Position numbers and translations under genes: made by a program
Part shown: in pieces, positions 9,771 to 19,037 of the stretch
Layout: the number at the start of each line of letters is the position of its first letter
Position numbering within the stretch: the stretch's first letter is position 1
The notes under the pieces: generated by a model
What the model was told of the DNA's origin: nothing
What the model saw: only the letters and a program-made list of their open reading frames with translations
The model's database searches: none
Assembly: GCA_002256205.1 (NCBI GenBank)
Contig: NKIW01000001.1
Span: 310,001-374,000, forward strand
Direction of reading: 5' to 3'
Origin: Rhizobiales bacterium PAR1
GTDB lineage: Bacteria; Pseudomonadota; Alphaproteobacteria; Rhizobiales; Beijerinckiaceae
Length of the DNA: 64,000 bases

Positions 9771-10049
9771 ATGAGAGAATTGATGACGCTGTTTTCCGGT
9801 GAACGCGGCATGATCGGTCGCGCAGTGCTGTTCTCCATTGGCCTTGTCGCCTTCACGTTGGCTGCCGGACAGGGCCTCGTGGCGCTACTCACTATGGCGA
9901 TTCCGGATCAATCACAGCGGATTTCAGCCAATTCCCCGCCACCTGCGGCCCGGACTTATACCGTAACGCGCTCGGTGATGGACAATTCGATCACCACCGG
10001 TTCAATCAACCCGCCGGCGGGCGTGCGCGTCGATCCGTGCAAGAATTGA
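9771..10049 (+). CDS. Hypothetical small membrane protein
   Basis: A 92-residue protein whose start at 9771 is chosen by a strong GGGAGGAAGG ribosome site; the open frame upstream is longer but unsupported. One hydrophobic segment (AVLFSIGLVAFTLAAGQGLV) is followed by a Ser/Pro/Thr-rich, probably extracytoplasmic tail ending in a single cysteine. I recognise no family. It stands alone between two longer gaps. Confidence 0.6.
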   Translation: MRELMTLFSGERGMIGRAVLFSIGLVAFTLAAGQGLVALLTMAIPDQSQRISANSPPPAARTYTVTRSVMDNSITTGSINPPAGVRVDPCKN

Positions 10050-10269
10050 GCGCAAGACCTGATCAGCAGGAAGGAGCCCCGGACCACGACGATAGTAGTT
10101 CGGGCAGCCTGAGCGTCGGAGTTTTGCCTTATGTTGCGGAATTCCGGCGTCTTTTTGAAGTTTAACCTTGCATTTTCCGGCGGTTTCCCGCTTAACCACT
10201 GCATCGTCCGCCCTTGTAGGGGCATGAAGAGTCGGCCCGGATTGTGAGGTCGCTCGCCTGCGACGATCC

Positions 10270-11916
10270 ATGGTGCTCATGACCTTTTCCGAACTTGGCC
10301 TCTCCCAGCGGGTGATCGACGCGGTTACCGCCGCCGGCTACACTGAACCGACCCCGATTCAGGCCCAGGCCATTCCCCACGTACTCCAGCGCAAGGATGT
10401 CCTTGGCATCGCGCAGACCGGCACCGGCAAGACCGCTGCCTTCACGCTGCCAATGCTCTCGATCCTTGAACAGGGCCGCGCCCGCGCTCGGATGCCGCGC
10501 ACGCTGATCCTCGAACCGACGCGCGAACTTGCCGCGCAGGTCGAGGAAGCATTCGTCAAATACGCGCCGAACCAGAAACTCAACGTCGCCCTGCTCATCG
10601 GCGGCGTTTCTTTTGCCGATCAGGATGCCAAGATCACCCGCGGCGCCGATGTGCTGATCGCGACGCCGGGCCGCCTGCTCGACCATTTCGAGCGCGGCAA
10701 GCTGCTGCTGACCGGCATCGAAATCCTCGTGATCGACGAAGCCGACCGCATGCTCGACATGGGCTTTATCCCTGATATCGAGCGCATCGCCGGTCTCTGC
10801 CCCTTCACGCGGCAGACGCTTTTCTTCACGGCCACCATGCCGCCGGAGATCAAGCGGATCACCGACCAGTTCCTCTCCAATCCGGAAGTGATCGAGGTCG
10901 CCAAAGCCTCATCGACCGCGACGACGATCACCCAGAAGCTCGTCGCGACGCACGGCAAGGATTACGAGAAACGCGAGACGCTGCGCCGCCTGATCCGCGA
11001 TGCGCAGGCACTTGAAGATGCAACTGTTCTCAAGAACGGCATCATTTTCTGCAATCGCAAGAGTGAGGTCGCGACCCTGTATCGCAGCCTCCAGAAGTAC
11101 GGGTTCTCCGTAGGCGCACTTCATGGCGACATGGATCAGCGCTCGCGCATGAACGCGCTCGAGGCCTTCCGTAAGAACGAATTGACGCTGCTCGTGGCAT
11201 CGGACGTTGCCGCGCGCGGCCTCGACATTCCCGATGTCAGCCACGTCTTCAACTTCGATATTCCGCATCACGCGGAAGATTACGTTCACCGCATCGGTCG
11301 TACGGGTCGCGCGGGCCGCCTCGGCTCGGCGTTCACGCTGGTTTCGCGCGGCGACGAAAAGTATCTCTCGGCCATCGAAAAGCTGATCAACAAGTCGATC
11401 GAGTGGGAACTCGGTGACCTGTCCTCGCTGCCGCCGCGTGAGGAAGGCGATGATGATCGCCCGGCACGCCGTGGCCGCGAACGCGATACCAAGCGCGAAA
11501 GCGCGCGTCGCAGCCCGCGTGGCGGCGAAGGTCGCGAGCATGTCCGCACTGCCAAGGAACAGAAAATTCTCGATGCGGTCGGCGGTGGCGAGGCGGATCT
11601 CGAACCCGCTGCCCCGCGCCCGCCCCGTGCGCCAAGGCCGGAGCGCGCTCCGAGGCCGGAACGCGCGCCGCGGGAAGCACGTCCCGAGCAGGCCTCGACC
11701 GAACCGGCTGTCCGCTCCGAGCGCCCTGCCCGTCAGGATCGCCAACCTCCACAAGATCGCCCGGCGCATGAGCCGCGTCGCGAACGCGATTTCAGAGACG
11801 AGCCGCGTCGCGATCACACGCAGCGTCGCCACCGGGATGACGATGGCCCGACGCCGAAGGGCTTCGGCGATGCCATCCCCGGCTTCCTGATGGCCGGTTT
11901 TGGCGGCAAGAAGTAA
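10270..11916 (+). CDS. DEAD-box RNA helicase, RhlE-like
   Basis: An ATP-dependent RNA helicase of 548 residues. Seen in order: Q motif (YTEPTPIQAQAIP), motif I AQTGTGKT, motif II DEAD (VIDEADRMLDMGF), motif III as TAT, and motif VI HRIGRTGRAG. After about residue 385 comes a low-complexity Arg/Pro/Glu-rich tail with PERAPR-type repeats, typical of RhlE-like enzymes and used for RNA binding. Such helicases act in ribosome assembly, cold adaptation and RNA decay. The start may be 10270 or 10279 (MTFSELGLSQ). A terminator follows. Confidence 0.92.
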   Translation: MVLMTFSELGLSQRVIDAVTAAGYTEPTPIQAQAIPHVLQRKDVLGIAQTGTGKTAAFTLPMLSILEQGRARARMPRTLILEPTRELAAQVEEAFVKYAPNQKLNVALLIGGVSFADQDAKITRGADVLIATPGRLLDHFERGKLLLTGIEILVIDEADRMLDMGFIPDIERIAGLCPFTRQTLFFTATMPPEIKRITDQFLSNPEVIEVAKASSTATTITQKLVATHGKDYEKRETLRRLIRDAQALEDATVLKNGIIFCNRKSEVATLYRSLQKYGFSVGALHGDMDQRSRMNALEAFRKNELTLLVASDVAARGLDIPDVSHVFNFDIPHHAEDYVHRIGRTGRAGRLGSAFTLVSRGDEKYLSAIEKLINKSIEWELGDLSSLPPREEGDDDRPARRGRERDTKRESARRSPRGGEGREHVRTAKEQKILDAVGGGEADLEPAAPRPPRAPRPERAPRPERAPREARPEQASTEPAVRSERPARQDRQPPQDRPAHEPRRERDFRDEPRRDHTQRRHRDDDGPTPKGFGDAIPGFLMAGFGGKK

Positions 11917-11937
11917 GCTCACTTGGTAAGAAGATAC

Positions 11938-11968
11938 AAAAACGGGCTCTAAGGCCCGTTTTTTTTAT
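11938..11968. terminator. Bidirectional Rho-independent terminator
   Basis: AACGGGC-TCTAAG-GCCCGTT (11941-11960) is flanked by AAAA on the left and eight Ts on the right. It can end both the helicase gene (plus strand) and the convergent minus-strand gene. Confidence 0.88.
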
Positions 11969-11978
11969 GGACCGCCTG

Positions 11979-12377
11979 TTATGCGGGCTTCGTTTTGGAC
12001 TTTGCCAGAGCTTTGGATTTCGGGGCTGCCTTAGCTTTTGCAGGCTTCGCCGCCTTGGCGATTTCGGCCCGCCGTGAAGCCCCCAAAGCCTCGCGCACGC
12101 AAGACCTCAGCAGATCCTCGTCGTCATAGGCCTCCTCCGGCATGCTGAAATAGGCCATCACGGCCTGCCCACCGGTCTTTTTCTCGTAGGTGAATGGGCT
12201 GGAGCCGAGCGCAGCAAAGAAGGCACGGTTCTCGTCGTCGACCTTGAGATAAAGCACGCCTTCGATCTCAAGCGCGAAAATCGCCCCATCCGAATAGATG
12301 CCGTGGCCCCCGAACATCCGCCGCGCCGACACCGGCACGACGGGTGAAAAGAACTCGGTGATATCCGCGCTATCCAT
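11979..12377 (-). CDS. TfoX N-terminal domain protein
   Basis: A 132-residue protein. Residues 1-100 match the TfoX/Sxy N-terminal domain (RRMFGGHGIYSDGAIFALE, YLKVDDENRAFF, PFTYEKK). The tail is Ala/Lys-rich low complexity (AKPAKAKAAPKSK). In gammaproteobacteria Sxy/TfoX controls competence, but the stand-alone N-terminal domain is widespread and of unknown role. It is 3 bp downstream of the sufA-like gene and probably cotranscribed with it. Confidence 0.8.
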   Translation of the reverse strand: MDSADITEFFSPVVPVSARRMFGGHGIYSDGAIFALEIEGVLYLKVDDENRAFFAALGSSPFTYEKKTGGQAVMAYFSMPEEAYDDEDLLRSCVREALGASRRAEIAKAAKPAKAKAAPKSKALAKSKTKPA

Positions 12378-12380
12378 GTC

Positions 12381-12794
12381 TCACAGCGTCAGGGCATCCG
12401 GCGTTGCCGGCGTGATCGCCACGCTCTCGCCGCAACCGCAAGCCGAGGTCTGGTTCGGATTGTTGAACACGAAGGTCGAGGCAAATTTATCGGTCTTCAC
12501 ATCCATTTCCGTGCCGAGCAGGAACAGAACCGCCTTGGGATCAATGAGAACTGTGACGCCCTTCTCTTCGATCACCTCGTCATGCGGCGCCTTGGCTTCG
12601 GCATATTCCATCGTGTAGGACATGCCAGCGCAGCCGCCGTTCTTGACGCCGACGCGGATGCCAACAATCGGCTTCTCTGCCGCAGCAATTGCGGTGCGGA
12701 TGCGCTCGGCGGCGGCATCGCTGAGCGACATTACCTTGAACCGGCTGCGTGGAGCGGGCGGGCGGCCCGGTGAAGATAGTCCAGTTTCCATCAT
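12381..12794 (-). CDS. sufA: Iron-sulfur assembly scaffold/carrier, SufA/IscA (HesB) family
   Basis: An A-type carrier of about 137 residues that receives Fe-S clusters from SufBCD and hands them to apoproteins. The three cysteine ligands are present in NGGCAGMSYTM and in ACGCGES near the end. The start at 12794 (MMETGLSS) is chosen by GGAGG 5 nt upstream. In many Hyphomicrobiales sufA ends the suf operon. Here it lies about 1.6 kb past sufT, separated by a minus-strand secreted protein gene and a plus-strand acetyltransferase gene, so it needs its own promoter. Confidence 0.88.
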   Translation of the reverse strand: MMETGLSSPGRPPAPRSRFKVMSLSDAAAERIRTAIAAAEKPIVGIRVGVKNGGCAGMSYTMEYAEAKAPHDEVIEEKGVTVLIDPKAVLFLLGTEMDVKTDKFASTFVFNNPNQTSACGCGESVAITPATPDALTL

Positions 12795-13003
12795 CTCAAC
12801 CTCCGATCCGGGTTCAAGGCCCGGACGAGCTTCATTGGAGAACAATATAGCGCATTTTTGCGCAAAGAAACCGCCTGATTTGCACCAAAACGTGATCCGT
12901 TGCGCGCAAGTGCCGTACGAATTCCTGTGATGTTACCGGAACAGGCGTTGCGAAAGCATAGCAAGAGCCGTGAGATGCGCCTCCCTATCCGTTCGAGTAC
13001 ACC

Positions 13004-13567
13004 ATGATTCTGCCTTCTCCCCTGCCGGTCCTGAAAACAGCGCGTCTTGTCCTGCGTCGCCCGATTCCATCCGATATCGCGGATCGGCACGCGCTCGGGC
13101 GCGATCCGGACATTTACCGGATGCTCGGCGCGAATTCGGAACGGCTCCTGCCTCTCACCGAGGAGCAGGCAAAGGCCTGGGTCGAGAATATCGCCGGCCA
13201 TCCCGCGACGTGGGTGATGGAATGGCAGGGGCGCGCGATTGGTGAAATCCTGCTCGATAATTTCGTCGAGGCCGACAAGCGCGCCGCGCTGATCATCGGC
13301 ATTCTCGCTCCCGAGGCCATCGGAAAAGGCCTTGGCACCGAAGCCATTACAGCGATTGCGGAATTTGCCTTCGACACCCTCGGCCTGCACAAACTTTCGA
13401 TGCGTGTGCTCGCGTTCAACACGCGCGCCATCCGCGCCTACGAGCGGGTCGGCTTCACCCGGGAGGGACTGGAGCGCGAGAGCGCGTTGATCGGTGGAAT
13501 CTGGCACGATGATGTGATCGTCGGGCTGTTGAAACGTGACTTCGACCGTCTGCGCGCCGGGCGCTAA
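13004..13567 (+). CDS. GNAT acetyltransferase, RimJ/RimL type
   Basis: A 187-residue protein with the RimJ/RimL-like layout: N-terminal LKTARLVLRRP, the acetyl-CoA loop APEAIGKGLGTEAI, and the NTRAIRAYERVGF motif near the end. Family members acetylate ribosomal protein N-termini, amino acids or antibiotics; the substrate here cannot be deduced. It is on the plus strand between the sufA-like gene and a convergent secreted protein. Confidence 0.87.
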   Translation: MILPSPLPVLKTARLVLRRPIPSDIADRHALGRDPDIYRMLGANSERLLPLTEEQAKAWVENIAGHPATWVMEWQGRAIGEILLDNFVEADKRAALIIGILAPEAIGKGLGTEAITAIAEFAFDTLGLHKLSMRVLAFNTRAIRAYERVGFTREGLERESALIGGIWHDDVIVGLLKRDFDRLRAGR

Positions 13568-13568
13568 C

Positions 13569-14330
13569 TCATTTCAGACGGACGTAAATCCCGCTGAAGC
13601 TGACATTCATGCCGCCGCAACCGAGATTATCCTCGACGACGAGATAGCGGCCATAAAGCCGCAGCCGCGCCTTGCAGTCGGTCCGATCGTCGTCATAGAG
13701 CGGTTTGGTGCCGTCATAGCCTTCGCCGAGCGCGAGCACATTGCCGCGCGGTGCGGCCTGCCCTTCAAGCTCGCCCATGTTCACTGCGCCGCGCTTGATC
13801 CGGCCGGGGTCAAGTGCGCCGAAAGTCGCTTCGCCCTTGACCATCAGTTGCCCACGCATGCCGGGCAAAATGGTGATCTCCGCCTCGGCGGAACGCGTCC
13901 ATGTTCCGATCCACGCGGCAGTTGCAGGCGGCTCAATCCGGACGGGTGTCAGCGCCCCTGCCGGGAGGTAACCGTTGGTTTCCGGATACATCCCTTTCGC
14001 CTTCTTGGCACCGGGCGCGATGTAGGTCGTGCAGACAAGCCCTTCACGCGGTGACAGCGCCAGAACCTCATCCTCCGGCACAACAAACCCCTTGCGCTGA
14101 CAGCCAGCAGCATCAGACGGGCACTGCGGTTTGGCTTTGGAGCGGCTTTCAATAAAAGGCACGCGCGGCGCGGTCGCCGAAACCCGCATCAGAGCGATGG
14201 GGCTGGGCTCGCCATAGGGCAGAACGCCGGGGCATTGCCCTTCATCGAGGATCGACTTCTGCGCCAGCGCCGGCGAGGCCATGCTACCGGCAACAATGAG
14301 CAGAACGGCCTTGAACACCTTGAAGCGCAT
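13569..14330 (-). CDS. Hypothetical secreted protein
   Basis: A 253-residue protein with a clear signal peptide: the start at 14330 (MRFKVFKAVLLIVAGS, cleavage near SPALA-QK) has AGGA upstream and is preferred over the longer frame. The mature part has six or so cysteines (GQCPG, KPQCPS, AGCQRK, VCTTY, DCKAR, GCGGM), consistent with disulfides in the periplasm. The C-terminal half could form a beta-barrel-like ligand domain. No family recognised. Confidence 0.6.
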   Translation of the reverse strand: MRFKVFKAVLLIVAGSMASPALAQKSILDEGQCPGVLPYGEPSPIALMRVSATAPRVPFIESRSKAKPQCPSDAAGCQRKGFVVPEDEVLALSPREGLVCTTYIAPGAKKAKGMYPETNGYLPAGALTPVRIEPPATAAWIGTWTRSAEAEITILPGMRGQLMVKGEATFGALDPGRIKRGAVNMGELEGQAAPRGNVLALGEGYDGTKPLYDDDRTDCKARLRLYGRYLVVEDNLGCGGMNVSFSGIYVRLK

Positions 14331-14429
14331 GAGAAATCCTGTCGCGAAGCGGGAGCGACAGGGAACAGTAGTTCTCACGTTTGCGCAAGTCCATGCGCAC
14401 GCTCACGCTCGACACGAACGAAGCTCGTC

Positions 14430-14834
14430 TCACCACATATCGAGTGCGACGCGGGCCTCATCCGACATGCGCGACTGATCCCACGGCGGATCGAAGGTCA
14501 TCACGACCTTGCAGCCAGAAACGCCCGGCACGCCGAGGACCGCAGTCTCGACCCAGCCCGGCATTTCGCCCGCCACGGGGCAGCCTGGCGCGGTCAGCGT
14601 CATGTCAATCGTAATGAAACGCTCATCCGAGATATCGATGCGGTAGATGAGACCGAGTTCGTAGATATCCGCCGGGATTTCCGGGTCATAGACGGTTTTC
14701 AGCGCCGCGATGATGTCATCGGTCAGCCGGTCAAGCTCTTCGGGCGAGAGCATGCCGGGCGTCGTGGCAACCGCCGCGTTCTTCTCGGCACTCTCCGCCG
14801 CTTTGGGCTCGGTCTGGGTGGTATCTTCGATCAT
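14430..14834 (-). CDS. sufT: SUF system MIP18-family (DUF59) protein
   Basis: A 134-residue protein whose first 30 residues are low complexity and acidic, followed by the DUF59/MIP18 domain: VYDPEIPADIYELGLIY, then MTLTAPGCPVAGEM with the conserved cysteine, then VVMTFDPPWDQSRMS. SufT-type proteins help mature Fe-S proteins. The start at 14834 has a GGAACGGA-type site. It is the last gene of the contiguous suf operon, 25 bp after sufS. Confidence 0.9.
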   Translation of the reverse strand: MIEDTTQTEPKAAESAEKNAAVATTPGMLSPEELDRLTDDIIAALKTVYDPEIPADIYELGLIYRIDISDERFITIDMTLTAPGCPVAGEMPGWVETAVLGVPGVSGCKVVMTFDPPWDQSRMSDEARVALDMW

Positions 14835-14859
14835 GGCGATCTTCCGTTCCTCGATCGGC

Positions 14860-16083
14860 TCAGGCAAAGAGCTTGTCGGCCCGGATCAAGGCCTCGGCAA
14901 GCCGATCAACCTCGTCGCGGGTATTATAAAGGGCAAAGCTCGCGCGGCACGTGGCCGTGACGCCAAAGCGCTTCAGAAGTGGCATGGTGCAATGCGTGCC
15001 GGCACGCACGGCGACGCCCTGACGGTCGATCACGGTCGCGATATCATGCGCATGGGCATGCTTGTGGCTGAAGGAGACAATCGCCCCCTTGTGCTTCGCA
15101 CGCCCCAGAATCGAGATCGAATTCAGCGCCGAGAGCCGCTCGGTGGCATAAGCCACCAGCGCATCCTCATGCGCGCGGATCGCCGCCTTGCCGAGCGATT
15201 GCACGTAATCAATCGCTGCACCAAGCCCGATCGCCTGCACCAGCGGCGGCGTACCCGCCTCGAAACGATGGGGAGGCTCGCCGTAGGTAACAGTGTCCTC
15301 GGAAACCTCGCGGATCATCTCGCCACCGCCAAGGAAGGGCGGCAACTTGTCGAGCCACGCCTTCTTGCCATAGAGCACACCGATGCCCGAGGGACCGTAG
15401 AGCTTGTGGCCAGTCATGACGTAGAAATCCGCGTCGAGATCACGGACATCGATATCGAGATGTACCGCCGCCTGTGATCCATCGACCACCACGGGAATGC
15501 CGCGCGCATGGGCGAGTGCAATGACCTCTTTCACCGGCACGATGGTGCCAAGCGCGTTGGACATCTGCGTGATCGAGACAACTTTGGTCTTCGGCCCGAG
15601 CAGCTTTTCGAAGGCGTCGAGCAGGAAATTGCCTTCCTCATCGACCGGAGCCCACTTAATCACCGCGCCATGCCGCTCACGCCAGAAATGCCACGGCACG
15701 ATGTTGGAATGGTGCTCCATGATTGAGAGGACGATTTCATCGCCCTCACCGAGATTGAGATGCCGGCCCAGCGACGAAGCCACGAGATTGAGGCTCTCGG
15801 ACGCATTTTTCGTGAAAATAATCTCGTCAACCGAACCCGCACCAAGAAACCCGCGCACCTTTTCGCGCGCGGCCTCATAGGCATCCGTCGCAGCATTGGC
15901 GAGGTAATGCAGGCCGCGATGCACGTTGGCATATTCGGTCTCATAGGCGAGCCGCATCCGGTCGAGCACCTGCGCCGGCTTCTGCGCCGAGGCAGCATTA
16001 TCGAGATAGGTCAGCGGCTTGCCGTAGGGTTCCAGCGCCAGCGCCGGAAAATCCGCACGTACCCGGGCGAGATCGTAGGTCAT
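14860..16083 (-). CDS. sufS: Cysteine desulfurase SufS
   Basis: A PLP enzyme that takes sulfur from cysteine for Fe-S cluster assembly; 407 residues, usual length. The PLP lysine is K227 in TGHKLYGPSG. The persulfide cysteine is C365 in RAGTHCTMPLL, the group II (SufS) context. HHSNIVPWHF is the PLP-stacking region. The start overlaps the preceding tautomerase by 4 bp (ATGA), showing translational coupling within the operon. No SufE gene is visible in the window. Confidence 0.96.
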   Translation of the reverse strand: MTYDLARVRADFPALALEPYGKPLTYLDNAASAQKPAQVLDRMRLAYETEYANVHRGLHYLANAATDAYEAAREKVRGFLGAGSVDEIIFTKNASESLNLVASSLGRHLNLGEGDEIVLSIMEHHSNIVPWHFWRERHGAVIKWAPVDEEGNFLLDAFEKLLGPKTKVVSITQMSNALGTIVPVKEVIALAHARGIPVVVDGSQAAVHLDIDVRDLDADFYVMTGHKLYGPSGIGVLYGKKAWLDKLPPFLGGGEMIREVSEDTVTYGEPPHRFEAGTPPLVQAIGLGAAIDYVQSLGKAAIRAHEDALVAYATERLSALNSISILGRAKHKGAIVSFSHKHAHAHDIATVIDRQGVAVRAGTHCTMPLLKRFGVTATCRASFALYNTRDEVDRLAEALIRADKLFA

Positions 16084-16295
16084 TTCTTTTCTGCCTTCGC
16101 AGCGGCCTTTCGGCGTTCATCGACCAGCAGGCCGCCCTGCCCCCAGTTTTCAGTGCTGACTTCCTGAAACACGATATGCGTATTCTCGGGGTTCTTGCCG
16201 AGCACGCGCACCAGCGTATCGGTGAAATCGCGCACGATTTCAGCCTTTTGCTCGCGCGTTGGCCCTTCAAGCACCTGGATCGTGATCACCGGCAT
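16080..16295 (-). CDS. Tautomerase-superfamily protein in the suf operon
   Basis: A 71-residue protein of the 4-oxalocrotonate tautomerase type: it starts M-P, giving the catalytic N-terminal proline after Met removal (PVITIQVLEGPTREQK), and keeps the TDTLVRVLGK...HIVFQEV pattern. It overlaps the sufD stop by 1 bp and the sufS start by 4 bp, so it is translated as part of the suf operon. A role in Fe-S assembly is not established; the coupling is the only clue. Confidence 0.85.
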   Translation of the reverse strand: MPVITIQVLEGPTREQKAEIVRDFTDTLVRVLGKNPENTHIVFQEVSTENWGQGGLLVDERRKAAAKAEKK

Positions 16296-17578
16296 CAGGC
16301 CACCTTTCGCGCCGAAAGCCAGACGTGGACGCGCTCCGCGAGCGCTTCACGCAAGCCCTCATGGGTCACAGCATCAAGTGCTTCATCGAGGAAGGCCTCG
16401 ACCAGAAGCGCCTCGGCGTCAGCACGCGGCAAGCCGCGCGCCATGAGATAGAAAAGCTGGTTCTCATCGAGCGCGCCGCAGGTCGCGCCATGCGCGCAGA
16501 CAACGTCATCTGCGAAGATTTCCAGCTCCGGCTTGTTCGACATGCCGGCCTCATCCGAGAGCAGCAGCGCATTCGACGCCATCTGCCCATCGGTCTTCTG
16601 CGCATGCGGGCGAACGATGATCTTGCCCTGAAATACGCCCTGTGCCTCGCCATCGACCACCGTCTTGAAGAGTTCGCGGCTCTCCCCGTGCGGAACGGCA
16701 TGATCGACAACCAGCGTCGTATCCGCATGCTGGCGACCCCGGATCATCGTGGTGCCACGCAGATCGAGCTTCGCGTTCTCGCCCGCATAGGTGATGAACA
16801 CCTGATGCCGCGAGGTCTCCGCGCCAGAGGTGAAGCCGAGCGACATCAGCTCCGCGTCGGCACCGAGGCTGGCGGCGAGCGTCGAAAGCGCGAGCGCCTT
16901 GTTGCCGGAAATGTTCAGGCGAATGTGCTGAACTTTTGCCCCCTCGCTAATGAGCAGTTCCACCACCTTATTGGCTTGATAGGGAAGATTATCCGGCCCC
17001 TCGTGGCTCTCGTAGAGCAGCACTTCCGCGCCCGCCCCGACCGAAACAACAACGCGGGAGTGAACCGCGAAGGCACTGTCATGATGATCGACAAACGCGA
17101 GATGCAACGAAGCCTTCTCGCCGGCAGGAACTGAGATAAACGCACCCTTGCTGGCAAACGCGGTGTTGATATCCACGATGGCATCGTTGGCAGCGCCCAA
17201 AGCCGTACCGAGTTCTGCGGCACCGGCAAGCAAAGCCGCGTCGAGCTGTTCGAGCTTGGCTGCCCCGATCATGCCGCTGGCGGATTGAAGCCGCCCATTG
17301 GCGAAGGTCACAACCGGAATGCCCTCCACGCCAACGTGCTGGCTATGGATCAGCTCGCCTTCAACCGGCACTTCCGGTGCCACGCTCCGCATCAAATTGC
17401 GGATGTCGGTGTAGTGGTAGCTCTCGACGCGGCGGCCCGGCAGGCCAGCCTTCTCGAAGCGCGCGAAGGCGGCCGCGCGCGCGTCTTTCGCGCCCGGAAG
17501 AGAAGACTTTTCGCGCTCGAAGCGCTCGATCAGCGCCGTTTCAGCCGGCGTGCGCATCTGGATGACGGGCGCGGGCAT
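16295..17578 (-). CDS. sufD: Fe-S cluster assembly protein SufD
   Basis: A 427-residue SufD, partner of SufB and SufC in the scaffold complex. The C-terminal half has the beta-helix and conserved block PHAQKTDGQMASNALLLSDEA split around N and S residues, and the end AHGATCGALDENQLFYL(M) with the conserved cysteine and histidine. Start ATG overlaps the sufC stop by one base (TGATG). Confidence 0.95.
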   Translation of the reverse strand: MPAPVIQMRTPAETALIERFEREKSSLPGAKDARAAAFARFEKAGLPGRRVESYHYTDIRNLMRSVAPEVPVEGELIHSQHVGVEGIPVVTFANGRLQSASGMIGAAKLEQLDAALLAGAAELGTALGAANDAIVDINTAFASKGAFISVPAGEKASLHLAFVDHHDSAFAVHSRVVVSVGAGAEVLLYESHEGPDNLPYQANKVVELLISEGAKVQHIRLNISGNKALALSTLAASLGADAELMSLGFTSGAETSRHQVFITYAGENAKLDLRGTTMIRGRQHADTTLVVDHAVPHGESRELFKTVVDGEAQGVFQGKIIVRPHAQKTDGQMASNALLLSDEAGMSNKPELEIFADDVVCAHGATCGALDENQLFYLMARGLPRADAEALLVEAFLDEALDAVTHEGLREALAERVHVWLSARKVA

Positions 17579-18327
17579 CAGGCGGCATCCGAGAGGTATT
17601 CGGCATAGCCGTTCTTCTCAAGCTCAAGCGCGATTTCCGGCCCGCCGGATTTGACGATCTGGCCGCGCGCCATTACGTGCACGGTATCCGGCACGATATG
17701 GTCGAGCAGGCGCTGGTAATGGGTGATGACCAGCATACCCCGGCCCTGCCCGCGCAGCGCGTTGACGCCTTCCGCAACAATCCGCAGCGCGTCGATATCA
17801 AGGCCGGAATCGGTCTCATCGAGGATGCAGAACTTCGGGTCGAGCAGCGTCATCTGGAGGATTTCCATGCGCTTCTTCTCGCCGCCCGAGAAGCCGACGT
17901 TCAGCGGGCGCTTCAACATATCCGGGTTGATGCCGAGTGTCGCCGCTGCGCCGCGCACCGCCTTCATGAAGTCGCCGGGCGTCAACTCTGCCTCGCCGCG
18001 CGCCTTGCGCTGGGCATTCATCGTCGCCTTAAGGAAGGTCATGGTCGCAACGCCCGGAATTTCCAGCGGATACTGGAACGCAAGGAAAAGGCCCGCCGCC
18101 GCGCGCTCATGCGCTTCCATCTCCAGGATATTCACACCGTTGAGCAGGATTTCACCTTCCGTGACGGTGTAATCCTCCTTACCGGCGATGACATAGGAGA
18201 GAGTCGATTTGCCCGAACCGTTCGGGCCCATGATCGCAGCGACTTCGCCCGCCTTCACCGAGAGCGTGAGGCCATTGAGGATCTTCTTGCCGTCGATTTC
18301 GACGTGGAGGTTCTTGATATCAAGCAT
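17578..18327 (-). CDS. sufC: SUF ATPase SufC
   Basis: The ABC-type ATPase of the SufBCD complex, 249 residues from the ATG at 18327 ([15 protein letters not shown]). Walker A is GPNGSGKST (residues 34-42), the signature is FSGGEKKR, and Walker B is [15 protein letters not shown] at 18342 could extend it by five residues, but the ATG fits the family. A palindromic element lies just upstream, separating it from the first half of the operon. Confidence 0.97.
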   Translation of the reverse strand: MLDIKNLHVEIDGKKILNGLTLSVKAGEVAAIMGPNGSGKSTLSYVIAGKEDYTVTEGEILLNGVNILEMEAHERAAAGLFLAFQYPLEIPGVATMTFLKATMNAQRKARGEAELTPGDFMKAVRGAAATLGINPDMLKRPLNVGFSGGEKKRMEILQMTLLDPKFCILDETDSGLDIDALRIVAEGVNALRGQGRGMLVITHYQRLLDHIVPDTVHVMARGQIVKSGGPEIALELEKNGYAEYLSDAA

Positions 18328-18345
18328 GTTTCGGTTTCCCAAAAG

Positions 18346-18427
18346 TTTGTCATGGCCGGGCTTGACCCGGCCATCCAGGTCACCCGAGGAATTTCTGGAT
18401 CACCGGGTCAGGCCCGGTGATGACAAA
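18346..18427. repeat. BIME-like double palindrome in the suf operon
   Basis: Two copies of a REP-like unit face each other. The left unit reads TTTGTCATGGCCGGG-CTTGA-CCCGGCCAT; the right unit on the minus strand reads TTTGTCATCACCGGG-CCTGA-CCCGGTGAT. Both start with TTTGTCAT and end ATCCAG. The palindrome type is familiar from alphaproteobacterial genomes. It lies between the 64-residue ORF and sufC and could modulate 3' processing of the operon mRNA. A single related unit occurs at 23993. Confidence 0.8.
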
Positions 18428-18434
18428 GAATGCG

Positions 18435-18629
18435 TTAGCCCATCTTCGCCTTCGCCTGCTTGATCTTCAGGTTGATCGTCGCAAGCTGGCGGTTGAGCGC
18501 ATCGACCTTGCTACCGGCGGCGGATGGCAGCTTCCGGCCGGGCAACTGCCGACCGAGATCAGGCGAGAGCGCAGCAATCGCATCGGTGATGCGGGTGCGT
18601 TCGGCTTCGAGGGTCACGATGTCAGACAT
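18435..18629 (-). CDS. Small coiled-coil hypothetical in the suf operon
   Basis: A 64-residue helical protein (MSDIVTLEAERTRITDAI ... LNRQLATINLKIKQAKAK), predicted as two helices joined by a Pro/Gly-rich loop. Its ATG follows the stop of the upstream ORF after a single base (TGA-G-ATG), so it is translationally coupled to it and indirectly to sufB. I recognise no named family. Confidence 0.7.
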   Translation of the reverse strand: MSDIVTLEAERTRITDAIAALSPDLGRQLPGRKLPSAAGSKVDALNRQLATINLKIKQAKAKMG

Positions 18630-18630
18630 C

Positions 18631-19037
18631 TCAAGTACTTTCCGTTGTCGGCATCTGCCGTGTCCAGTTTCCCGGCCATCTGTCGATGTGACCGAGAAAA
18701 CGCCAATCTGTTTCGTCCGCTTTCATTCGCCAGAGCGTGAATTCCGGCGGATCCGGAAATCCGCTCCAGACACCACGCTCGGCGATGAGGTAACTGTCCG
18801 GCCCGCGCACCGCCTCCCGAAAGAAGTCGATGGAACCAACTGCACCTTCGTCCGGCCACTCATCCGGCCCGAGAGCAACCGGCTGCCAAGTGAGCGGCAA
18901 GCCATAGATCTCGGCGAGTTGTTCAAGCTGCCACCATCCATGCCCCTCAGGCGCGGCGGTCGCCGGGTCAACATCCGACTGCCAACCCGCCCGCTTCGCC
19001 ACATCCAGAAACCAGGATGCGTGCGCAGGCGCCTCAC

